Assembly: GCA_030374735.1 (NCBI GenBank)
Contig: JASCIV010000482.1
Span: 1 to 18,753 of the forward strand
DNA from: Gracilaria caudata
Taxonomy: Eukaryota > Rhodophyta > Florideophyceae > Gracilariales > Gracilariaceae
DNA: 18,753 nt
Reading direction: 5' to 3'
Both the position numbers and the translations under genes were made by a program. The notes below the pieces were generated by a model. That model was not told the origin of the DNA. It ran no database searches and was given only the letters and a program-made list of their open reading frames with translations. Below are positions 8,499-16,380 of this stretch, in pieces. The stretch's first letter is position 1, and every line of letters begins with the position of its first letter.

Positions 8499-9671
8499 TC
8501 ATAGTATGACGGGATACAACTCTCCGCCAATGGGTTTGATATCAGAGGCCGGAAAGTTCCGCGTCTGTTGCTCTCCGCGAGATGTCTCAAAAATCGGTCC
8601 CTTATACACTCTATCATCTGCCATCCGAGCTGCGCCTCCATGGTTCTCCTCGAGCAATGTGTTCTTCAGCAACAAGTTATCCAGTTTAGATTTCTCGTGC
8701 TGGATGGACCAGGGGCCCATAATTGCTCGATAGTCCGGCTGTCCGTCGCTGCCGTTTGGCATGTCTGCTGGAAGGGTGATTCGATTCCGAGTGATCAGGT
8801 TGTTTCCGAGGTCCCCAACGTGAAAGCTTACTTCCTGCATGAAGTTATTGTCATACAACACGTTGTACTCGGCACGACCGCCCTGAATTGATATATGTCT
8901 CAGTTGCGTAGCCCTCGATTTAGTGACTAGATTATCTCTTCCCAGAATGATCCAATAGCCGCGACCTGCGTTCTTGTTGTGCACGCGATTCACAACCATG
9001 TTTCGCATGGTAATATGCTCTCCCGTGCAGCGGAGAGGAAAGTCAGCACTATCCAGGATTTTGACGTTGTCAATCCAACAGTCTCTAGAGTCCTTCGAGA
9101 ACAAGACGGAAACATTCGAATTGTCAGGTAACTCAAAGTTACTCTCCTGATCGCCGATATTCCATTTGTGCTTGGGTCTTCCCCAAGTGCCAGTGATTGT
9201 CATTCGATGCAGGCCACTGTTTCTGATGTTTCCAAAGTAGAACGCCCTATCAGATGTCATGCTTATTTCACAACGAACTCCATCCCGACTTTCCCCAATA
9301 ACTACTACATTGCTTTTCATGTTCACTCGTTCGTTGATTTGATAAGTTCCATCTCTTAGCAATAAAACACGAAACGAGCCTCCGTTTTTGCTAAGATCAG
9401 ACGTCAGTGCATTGATTTTATCGTTGATGTCCTTGCTGCTTCCTCCGCGGAGTTCATCGTCAGGTTTGACGCCGTTTATGTTTGGAATTCCGTTTCTTGC
9501 TCCTGCTTGTGACCATCGCTCCATCTGGGGGAAATCAGCCGTGTTTCTGTTGATGAGATTTTGATCGAACCCGACTCCTTGGTCACCAGGTTGTTTTGCG
9601 TCGCATGTCATCAGCGTCATGAAGTTACAGATGATCAAAAACAGAAGTGGCCACATATGAAAGCAAAACAT
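8499..9671 (-). CDS. Secreted right-handed parallel beta-helix protein
   Basis: This is a 390-residue protein. The open frame begins with TTG at 9674; the first ATG is at 9671 and a second lies at 9656. Residues 1-25 form a signal peptide (hydrophobic core PLLFLIICNFMTLM, likely cut near TCDA-KQ), so it should be extracellular or in the wall. Residues 80-300 show the rungs of a parallel beta-helix: a GTYQINERV strand, then SNVVVIGES, then repeated short strands ending in Asn or Gly (HRMTITGTW, NVKILDSADF, HITMRNMVV, RHISIQGG, NLITRNRI). This fold is typical of polysaccharide lyases and hydrolases of the pectate-lyase-like superfamily. I cannot point to a catalytic residue set, so enzyme activity and substrate are open. 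A TATA-like box lies 116 bases upstream. The stop is TGA; a hairpin follows it. Confidence 0.85.
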   Translation of the reverse strand: MFCFHMWPLLFLIICNFMTLMTCDAKQPGDQGVGFDQNLINRNTADFPQMERWSQAGARNGIPNINGVKPDDELRGGSSKDINDKINALTSDLSKNGGSFRVLLLRDGTYQINERVNMKSNVVVIGESRDGVRCEISMTSDRAFYFGNIRNSGLHRMTITGTWGRPKHKWNIGDQESNFELPDNSNVSVLFSKDSRDCWIDNVKILDSADFPLRCTGEHITMRNMVVNRVHNKNAGRGYWIILGRDNLVTKSRATQLRHISIQGGRAEYNVLYDNNFMQEVSFHVGDLGNNLITRNRITLPADMPNGSDGQPDYRAIMGPWSIQHEKSKLDNLLLKNTLLEENHGGAARMADDRVYKGPIFETSRGEQQTRNFPASDIKPIGGELYPVIL

Positions 9672-9786
9672 CAAATGAAAAGAAAAACAGTGGCAGAGTA
9701 TCTAGTGAAGCCTGGGAGTATAAGGATTGAGATGGCGAGAGACACGACGGGGGAAGATAGGAAGGACGCCCCAGTATTTCACGTCA

Positions 9787-9793
9787 ATTTATA
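9787..9793 (-). promoter_or_regulatory. TATA-like box of the beta-helix gene
   Basis: On the minus strand this reads TATAAAT, 116 bases upstream of the ATG at 9671. The spacing is similar to those of the TATA boxes before the cupin gene and the broken secreted gene. Confidence 0.5.
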
Positions 9794-11621
9794 GAAATCA
9801 TGGCAATGAATAAGGAAGCCCGCAGGTATAATGTTAACCTAACCTGAATTGCAACCGGCCTTCTTCCCCATAGCGAGTGAGTTTGGAGAGAAACGGTCGG
9901 TACAATTTATGGCCATGATACCTCTGCCACAATGCCGTAGCAAGGATTGGTCTCATTTACAGCCTGATTTGTTCAGGAGTTGTCAACCTCCTCTATCTAG
10001 AAGAAAGAGGTTTGAAAGTCCGTCCTTCCGGCAATCCAACTCTCATTTTGTTTAGCATTCAGCATCTGCGATTGTTGGATTTTCCTGCTTGGCGTCGACA
10101 CCGCCGTTGAGCAGTGATGCCTTTCGTCGACGTGCCTTCGTACCAGCAGGTAAACGAATCTTCTCGACAAAAAAAAGATTTCATGTCGCCAGATGAGAGA
10201 CAGCCGCTGTTGTGTTTCTCCTGTTCTCCTGTTCTCGCATGGTGGGGCGGCTTGATGGACCACTGAAAATTTGTCTTTCAATTACAGTACGGAAGAAGTC
10301 GGCCCCTGAAGTTTCCTTAAGGCTTCCGTCGCGAAAGTAGCATTGCTACGCCTATGTTCTCGGTTAACTCTTGTTTCCAACAATTTTCAACGGCAACAAG
10401 GTTTCAGATGAGTCCTTATGACTTCTAACCCGAAGGACAATGACATAATTCGCTCGCTTCAACGGCGTGCAGAACCTTGTTAAACTGCTAGGTTCATAAT
10501 CCGTGCAAAAAAATTTCTGCCCTCCATTTAGCGGTATCGTATGCTGGTTCATCGTGAGATCGAGCCAACTTCACAATCAAGTTGAACAACAAGAATACAT
10601 TGGAGAAACGTAATAAATGTAGCGGGCTGGGGGGCATCATGTTGGCATAATTCTCGTGAGTTTGTTCACACGAATGAGATACAGTGGACTCCACTGTATC
10701 TCATTCGTGTGCACTGAGTGGAGGGTTTCGAAGCTTTCAAAATAGTTTGGGATCCTTGAACGCATATCGGCGACTTTGTGAGCAAGTCTTTAGAGAGTTC
10801 GAGACTTTTTTTTGTCGCACACCGGGAGAACTTTGCTTCGCTCAATAATATCCAAAAGAGATGATCATTGCGTTTCGCCTTGCTGCAACAACTTTGTGAT
10901 GGTCCTCTCAAGAGACAGACAAGACTCAATATTTTCATTGTTTTTTTGACACTCGCATATGCGCAAGGGAATGACTCCAAAACCAAGATGTCTTTCCCCA
11001 AGCGTTACTAACGTCCCAACCTATGATGATTACAAAGGTATAAGGTTAGCCCTCCTTTGGGGGTCCATCAATGGTCCTCGTAGAGTTTGGTGGAGAATCA
11101 CCGCTGCGCAGGCGTGCTCGCACAGCAGCCAGGCATCTGCCTTCGTATTCATTGCAATTGAGAGTTGTAGCGCTACCCTGCATCTCGTCAATTGCGTCCA
11201 GTCGTAGCAATTGTAACAAAGCTGTAAAGAGAGCTCTTACGTCATTCTAAGAAAGTGCTGGTGCGACACGTACTGAACTTATGCTTCCAGTCAATCTATC
11301 AACTCTCGACATTAGTGAGGAAAGCTCCCGGCGGCATTACAATGTTACTAAGGCGATGTAGAGGACCTTCATCATGACTGCGGGAAAACGTACTATCTCT
11401 TTCACCCTGGTTGGATTTCGTGGGGGCACCTGGGTAGTGCGGCATTCAAAGCCATTGGAAAACCCTTTACTTAGAAGTGACCTAGGAACGTCGCATAAAA
11501 TGAGCTTTTGCAGCAGCCTGCATCTGAAGCTAGGACATAGTGCTTCTCTCTATCTGTTTCTGCTTGCCAGCGTTCACTGGTCCTCTCACTTGTAACATCC
11601 TGGTTTCTGCGATTTCTTCTC
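9794..11621. other. Divergent intergenic region
   Basis: This 1.8-kb stretch lies between two divergently transcribed secreted-protein genes. Short ATG frames (for example 10959-11207 and 11374-11595 on plus, 10364-10552 on minus) have no recognisable domain and are left out. The one clear structure is the perfect hairpin at 10667-10711. Confidence 0.5.
10667..10711. repeat. Perfect 21-bp inverted repeat with a 3-base loop
   Basis: Bases 10667-10687 are the exact reverse complement of 10691-10711, separated by ACT. The arms start CACACGAATG and end in CAGTGG at the loop. Pairing stops abruptly outside the arms. A 45-nt near-perfect palindrome is very unlikely by chance. It could be a mobile-element remnant, a template-switch scar or a hairpin RNA. 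Confidence 0.95.
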
Positions 11622-11628
11622 TATATAA
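11622..11628 (+). promoter_or_regulatory. TATA box of the cupin gene
   Basis: TATATAA lies 134 bases upstream of the cupin ATG. Transcription would start about 25-35 bases further on and leave a 5' UTR of roughly 100 bases. Confidence 0.7.
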
Positions 11629-11755
11629 GAACCTGTCAATCTCGCCACTCTAACCCATTGCCGTCAGTCTGGTAACAACTAAGAGCAAGAAGAAAGAGCT
11701 CCATCACATTCGAGAACTATAACAACCGTACCGTTTCAGAGACGTTCACATCATC

Positions 11756-12268
11756 ATGAACAAGACCATCACCGCTTCCATTTTGATCCTTCTTCCCTTC
11801 ATCACCACTGCCCTTGGTTCCATTCCAAGTTTTGGCACGCAGACCAATGGGGCGATTCGCGGTCAACTCGCGGATAACGACTTCCGTATCAGGCCGGAAC
11901 ATGGGGTGATCATCAATAATGAAAACTTTCGAGTTCGAATTGCAGAGCTTGGGAACTTTCCAGCATTGGCAGGACAGGATGTCCAAACTCAGATTGTTCG
12001 TGTCACTCTGAAAGCAATGCAGCCGTTTATTCCTCACTATCATCCCAGGGGCGTGGAAGTCCTCAACGCTCTTCGTGGTACTTTCCGAATCACGTTCCTA
12101 TTTGAGGGTCTTAATCCTCGTATGGTGACAAACATTATTCATACTGGAGAATCAACTGTTTTTCCGCAGGGGCTTATTCACGAGACGGTTTGCATTAGCG
12201 AGAGCGACTGCGAATTTCTTTCTACTTTCAACTCGGCGGATCCGGGTCTTGTGCCTGTCAACTTGTAG
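11756..12268 (+). CDS. Secreted germin-like cupin
   Basis: This is a 170-residue protein with a signal peptide (hydrophobic run ASILILLPFITTALG, cleavage likely near residue 21-22). Germin box 1 is present as HYHPRGVEV (His94, His96, Glu101, with G108 in LRG) and box 2 as GESTVFPQGLIHE (His142), giving the complete three-His, one-Glu metal site of the family, normally manganese. The motif NSADPGLV matches the C-terminal part of germins. Germins and germin-like proteins are wall or apoplast proteins; some are oxalate oxidases or superoxide dismutases, but sequence alone does not say which this is. It is shorter than plant germins (about 200-220 residues) and lacks their N-terminal cysteine pair; its only cysteines are 146 and 152. 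The start is the first ATG after the TATA box. The stop is TAG. Confidence 0.92.
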   Translation: MNKTITASILILLPFITTALGSIPSFGTQTNGAIRGQLADNDFRIRPEHGVIINNENFRVRIAELGNFPALAGQDVQTQIVRVTLKAMQPFIPHYHPRGVEVLNALRGTFRITFLFEGLNPRMVTNIIHTGESTVFPQGLIHETVCISESDCEFLSTFNSADPGLVPVNL

Positions 12269-13091
12269 AGTGTATTAAATCTTTGGGACTGAGAAGTTCG
12301 TAACACGTCTTTCCTGGGGTTTGTGCAAATGGGTAGCTTGGTATGTCCTAGTTTAGTTCATAAGTATCCATGCATTAAGAGCATTTATAAGTTCTACTCG
12401 GTCAAACTAGAGGTAAATACATCCCTCCAACAATTGGTTTGTGAGGCGTCTCTTGACAAAGTTCACTCTTAGAAAGGAAGATGCGAGTATGAACGACGTA
12501 ATCTGCCACACTCTCATTTATTCGCTGTACTTGCAGTGGAGCGGCCTATGCACAATACTTTCCCCGTGATACAAATTCGAATTCTATTCCCACGCTCAAG
12601 CTTCATCGGGAGGAAGGGGTGTGTTCCATCGCCCGCCCCGTGCGGTTCGATGTGGTCAATTGCGATATAGAGAGAGAAATCTCGACATGATAAAAAAAGC
12701 CTTACTGGCGTTCGGGTAGCGTTCCACCTCTGTTCAATTGAGCGTATCCTGAAGGAGGGGATGGGCGGTACAACAGCACAGCCTTATTGTCTGTGTAAGA
12801 TAGCATGGTGCTTCGCTTCATGCACTCCAACTGAAAAACTTTAGGATTATTAGGTTCAGGTTCGCAAGGCGGGGTAATGTGCCCACGAAGGCACTTGAGG
12901 AGTGCATGTTACTGCACAATGTGCAGGCGTTGCGAGCTCAAAGAGTCTTGAGGGAGATGTTAACGCTAGTATCCTACCTTTGGTAACGTCACCCTTGTAT
13001 CTACTTCAGGAGGGGGGTGGGTACCGTCGTACAACAGCAGAGACTGGAATTCTGACTTTTTGGTTTTTGAATTCAAAGGCCTTACAAGGGT
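12269..13091. other. Spacer between the cupin gene and SEY1
   Basis: No gene is supported here. It should hold the cupin 3' UTR and the SEY1 promoter. A purine-rich element is repeated imperfectly at 12753-12781 and 13008-13042 (see the repeat entry). Confidence 0.5.
12753..13042 (+). repeat. Two imperfect copies of a G-rich element
   Basis: AGGAGGGG, a GTGGG or ATGGG core, and TACAACAGCA-AG recur in the same order at 12753-12781 and 13008-13042. The second copy carries six extra bases in the middle. Both lie upstream of SEY1. Confidence 0.55.
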
Positions 13092-13112
13092 ACGTGGAAC
13101 ACGTTCCCACGT
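13092..13112 (+). promoter_or_regulatory. Cluster of three ACGT cores
   Basis: ACGT occurs at 13092-13095, 13101-13104 and 13109-13112, within contexts ACGTGG, CACGTT and CCACGT, about 200 bases upstream of the SEY1 start. ACGT cores with these flanks are typical bZIP sites. That such a factor binds here is an inference. Confidence 0.35.
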
Positions 13113-13135
13113 TGACCCTTCGAAGTTCTGACGCC

Positions 13136-13309
13136 ATGTATATTTTGACTGTCATTCCGTCAGCACTGCCTGGAGCAAAGCAGAAAGAGCGTCGTGTTCC
13201 CTGGAGCCTTAGCTCCAATAAGCTTCACTCTGCGCTCATCGCCTGTCTTACCGCGTCGCGCTGCGCCGCCTTTCTCTTTCAACTCCAACAAATTTCCCCT
13301 AACAAATGA
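13136..13309 (+). CDS. Possible upstream ORF overlapping the SEY1 start
   Basis: An ATG at 13136 opens a 57-codon frame that ends with TGA at 13307-13309, so the stop overlaps the SEY1 ATG as ATGA. The peptide (starting MYILTVIPSALPGAKQ) has no recognised domain. It matters only if the SEY1 transcript starts upstream of 13136, which cannot be read from the sequence. It could damp or gate SEY1 translation through reinitiation. Confidence 0.2.
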   Translation: MYILTVIPSALPGAKQKERRVPWSLSSNKLHSALIACLTASRCAAFLFQLQQISPNK

Positions 13310-15756
13310 CCTCAGCTATTTCCGATGAGCCTCCTTCTACGGAGCCAGTGGCCTCGCACATGGTGCAGGTCGTCAACTATGAACAAGAGTTCAACGATGA
13401 ATTGGAGAAATTTCTCCAAGCCAAGCACATATCAGAGCTGGGATTTGATTATAATGTAACCGCCATCATGGGGCCTCAGTCGTCGGGCAAGTCCACTTTA
13501 ATGAATATGTTGTTTGGAACAAAGTTCCCGACCATGGACAGCGGCGGTGGTCGCTACCAGGTCACACAGGGTGTGTGGCTCGGACGAGACGTGGACGCAG
13601 GCATTCTCGTCTTGGATTTGGAAGGAACAGATTCGCGCGAGAGAGGGGAGGATGCCGCCACATACGAGAGAAAAAGCGCCTTGTTTGCCTTGGCTCTAGC
13701 CGAGGTGCTCGTCGTGAATGTATGGATCCATGACGTCGGTCGAAACAACGCGTCAAATATGCCTCTACTGCGAACCATCATGGAGCTTGACCTGCAACTA
13801 TTCTTCGGTGTTACTGGTTCGGACTCTGATGCAAAGCGAATGCCCAAGACGAAGTTATTATTTGTTATTCGGGATTACGATTCCACGCCAATGGACAAGC
13901 TTTGCGGTTCTCTTCGTGAGGACTTGGATAACATTTGGAATACGATTAACAAACCACCGGCTGCCGTGGATACTCCTATTACCGATTACTTTGATCTTGA
14001 CTTTGAAGCACTGCCGCACAAGGTGTATTGTCCGAACGAGTTTGAAGAGAAGGTAGGAGAACTCAAGAGGCGTTTTCACGGCGGTGATATCTTCGAAAAG
14101 GAGTACAGTCGAGGCGTGGCTGCGGACGGCTTTTCAGAGTACGCAAGATCTGTGTGGGAAACCATTCGCGCCAATAAGGAGCTCGACATTCCGTCACAGA
14201 AAGAGATGTTGGCTCACGTTCGGTGCGAACAGATAGCGAAGGATGTGTTCTTTACCTTTGAAAACGCAACAGGTCGCCTCAAAGAAGACCTTCTACCCGC
14301 GGACCGATCAATGCCGACGATAGTACCTGGATTGTTCAGCGCGCTACTGGAAAGTTGTGACAGCGCGATGGGCAAGTACAACGAAGGAGCTTCGCGTTAC
14401 TCGAAGACTGTCGCTGATATGAAAGCAGAGGATGTTCGCGCTCACCTTTCGTCCGAATGCAAGATGCTGTTTGATGCTCAAATTACTGCTGCCACGGACG
14501 CAGCCGTAAGACAGTTTCAAGAAATTGTGAGCGGTAGCGAAGACGGATCCATTTCTGAACCATGGCTCAATTGGAATGAAAACACCAAGAGTGCTATGGA
14601 AAGCGCGATGAAAGTCTTTGATGATGCATGTCAGACAACACTACTATGCGAAAGCGTTTCAGATGCATCCGAGATGAAGACACATCCTCTTGGATTCACT
14701 ATCTCATCATCTGCTATGGCTAGGAAGAGACTGGAGAAGACTTTGGACACGGAGCTCAGACGCGAGACAAACAGGGTTCTTTCGGAATCTCGGACGCATT
14801 GTCTGGAGACCTTCCACTCAGCGTTTAAAGCTCCGATGACTACTGTGTTAGAGAGCGCCCCCGACGATCTATGGTGTCGAACTTCCGAAGTCGCAGACGT
14901 ATCATGGGAAGCTACAGCCAAAGAAGCCAAGACGGTATACGGAGAGAAGGGACTTGCACTGGAGGAAGAAAGGATGAAGAGTGTCGAGGATGAGCTGAGG
15001 AGCGAATGTCATGATTCGGCTGTCATGGATATCAGGGCTGCAATTGGTACTCCGTCCAACATGCTTCTGAGAATGATGAAGCGATTCGAAGATGCCTTCC
15101 GCTTTGACGAAAGGGGGGTACCAAGACATTTCGGACCGAATGAAGATATTGAGGCGCTGTTTGTTGCTGCACGGGAAAAGGGGGAAAAGCTTGCCGAATT
15201 GCTAGCAGAGGTCAGGTTAGAAGGCTCGCTTGCGGCTGCGAGAACCACAGCAAGCCGTGACTTTGGCAAGAAAGACAATCAGTTGACGATCATAGATTCG
15301 AATGCAAAGACGGATCTTAAGGACAAACTGAAGCGACAAAGCGGGGCGATCTTCATGGAGGCGAAGCGTGCACAGGAAGCAGCGAGAATTACAACCAAGG
15401 TTCCTATCTGGCTTATCGTGGTGCTGCTGATTCTCGGCTGGAATGAATTCATGGCTGTCTTGCGCAACCCGCTGTTGCTAATGCTGACGATTATCGTAGT
15501 GCCGATCGTGTACGTAGGTTACACATTGGATGCTCCTACATATCTGGCTCCAGCGGTGATGGCCACTCTGAGGCCATTAGTAGATCAAGCTAAGGACATG
15601 CTAGATCAGGCCACGAGCGCTCCTGCTACCGCGGGGGCTCCTGCTGCTGTAGGCGCGGCAGATTCTGCGTCAATGCCTAAACTTGCATCAAGCGAGAGCA
15701 CAGCAGTATCAGCAAACCGCACGGAAAGCGCTGGGGCAGCAGCGAAGGCAGGCTAA
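13306..15756 (+). CDS. SEY1: Sey1/RHD3-family ER membrane-fusion GTPase
   Basis: This 816-residue dynamin-like GTPase belongs to the Sey1/RHD3/atlastin class, which tethers and fuses ER tubules to build the ER network. The GTPase domain (about 25-270) has the P-loop GPQSSGKS (56-63), the switch region TQGVW with Thr87, G3 DLEGTDSRERGE (104-115) and the G4 block FVIRDYDSTP (186-195), where the family usually has RDH. A long helical middle region (about 290-695) follows. Two closely spaced membrane segments (about 700-716 and 721-739) form the ER hairpin. A helical stretch (752-769) and an Ala-rich tail then point back to the cytosol. The length is close to the family norm (about 780-870). The ATG at 13306 is the first in frame. 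The gene ends in tandem stops TAA-TAG. It is intronless and in tandem with the USP gene. Confidence 0.96.
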   Translation: MTSAISDEPPSTEPVASHMVQVVNYEQEFNDELEKFLQAKHISELGFDYNVTAIMGPQSSGKSTLMNMLFGTKFPTMDSGGGRYQVTQGVWLGRDVDAGILVLDLEGTDSRERGEDAATYERKSALFALALAEVLVVNVWIHDVGRNNASNMPLLRTIMELDLQLFFGVTGSDSDAKRMPKTKLLFVIRDYDSTPMDKLCGSLREDLDNIWNTINKPPAAVDTPITDYFDLDFEALPHKVYCPNEFEEKVGELKRRFHGGDIFEKEYSRGVAADGFSEYARSVWETIRANKELDIPSQKEMLAHVRCEQIAKDVFFTFENATGRLKEDLLPADRSMPTIVPGLFSALLESCDSAMGKYNEGASRYSKTVADMKAEDVRAHLSSECKMLFDAQITAATDAAVRQFQEIVSGSEDGSISEPWLNWNENTKSAMESAMKVFDDACQTTLLCESVSDASEMKTHPLGFTISSSAMARKRLEKTLDTELRRETNRVLSESRTHCLETFHSAFKAPMTTVLESAPDDLWCRTSEVADVSWEATAKEAKTVYGEKGLALEEERMKSVEDELRSECHDSAVMDIRAAIGTPSNMLLRMMKRFEDAFRFDERGVPRHFGPNEDIEALFVAAREKGEKLAELLAEVRLEGSLAAARTTASRDFGKKDNQLTIIDSNAKTDLKDKLKRQSGAIFMEAKRAQEAARITTKVPIWLIVVLLILGWNEFMAVLRNPLLLMLTIIVVPIVYVGYTLDAPTYLAPAVMATLRPLVDQAKDMLDQATSAPATAGAPAAVGAADSASMPKLASSESTAVSANRTESAGAAAKAG

Positions 15757-16380
15757 TAGTCACGGTTAGGTAGTTGTTTTGGTTACTGACTGTAGTTAGA
15801 CTGGGGTTGTAAGTTTGCGTGGTAACCAGGGATGGACGCGGGGAGCTTGTTTTTAACTTATTCACTACACTAACAAAGCGGATGCCGATGTGGAGTAGTT
15901 GCTCGCGAGATGCACGATGCTTGTGCGGAGGTACAAACAAAGGTACGTGGCAGCGGTTAGAGACGCCTCAACGCGCGTCAAGACGGTGGGCTGTCCAAAG
16001 CGCTACGCCATCGAAGGGCGGTGTAGCGAAGCTCCTTCGTTCGCATGCCCCAGAGCGAACCCCCGCGCAGCTGAAGCCCAATGTTCGCCCCTTCCGGTGC
16101 AGACTCGACTAAGCGCCACGTGTCCATCAGTTTTAAGCAAAAAACTGGAACCAGCGGCGAGCGCAGGCGCGAATTGGAGCGTGCGGATGCACCCACAAAC
16201 AAAGTTGATAGGCGCTGCACGACATTGTGCTACCACCGTCCGTCTTCACCCCAAACATAGTTGCTCCCCTCCCACCTCCGCGCCAGCGTCGGGAGCACTT
16301 CACGCGCTGTAGAAGTTTCACATGCTCTCTCGTCCACCGCAAACATAATTAATCTGCTACGCTTCGCCCATCGCTTTGCG
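15757..16380. other. Spacer between SEY1 and the USP gene
   Basis: This 624-base stretch holds the SEY1 3' UTR and the USP promoter and 5' UTR. Frames within it begin with GTG or TTG and have no recognisable product. There is no TATAAA-type box near the USP start. Confidence 0.5.
16322..16348 (+). CDS. Possible 8-codon upstream ORF of the USP gene
   Basis: An ATG at 16322 starts a minimal frame (MLSRPPQT, then TAA at 16346-16348) that closes 32 bases before the USP ATG. It counts only if the transcript includes it. Confidence 0.2.
   Translation: MLSRPPQT

Noticed and set aside
9849..11595. Several 60-110 codon frames on both strands in the divergent spacer
   Set aside because: Many start with TTG or GTG, none has a recognisable motif, and one minus-strand frame runs through the palindrome at 10667-10711.
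12902..13135. Upstream half of the frame that overlaps the SEY1 start
   Set aside because: It opens with GTG and contains no ATG before 13136, so only the 57-codon part can be translated from ATG.
15819..16342. Overlapping frames on both strands between SEY1 and the USP gene
   Set aside because: They overlap each other in several frames, most start with non-ATG codons, and the translations are Arg- and Ala-rich, as expected from GC-rich non-coding sequence.
16261..16380. N-terminal extension of the USP by 40 residues
   Set aside because: It starts with TTG. The family N terminus begins at the Met-Gly of 16381, which has a strong start context.
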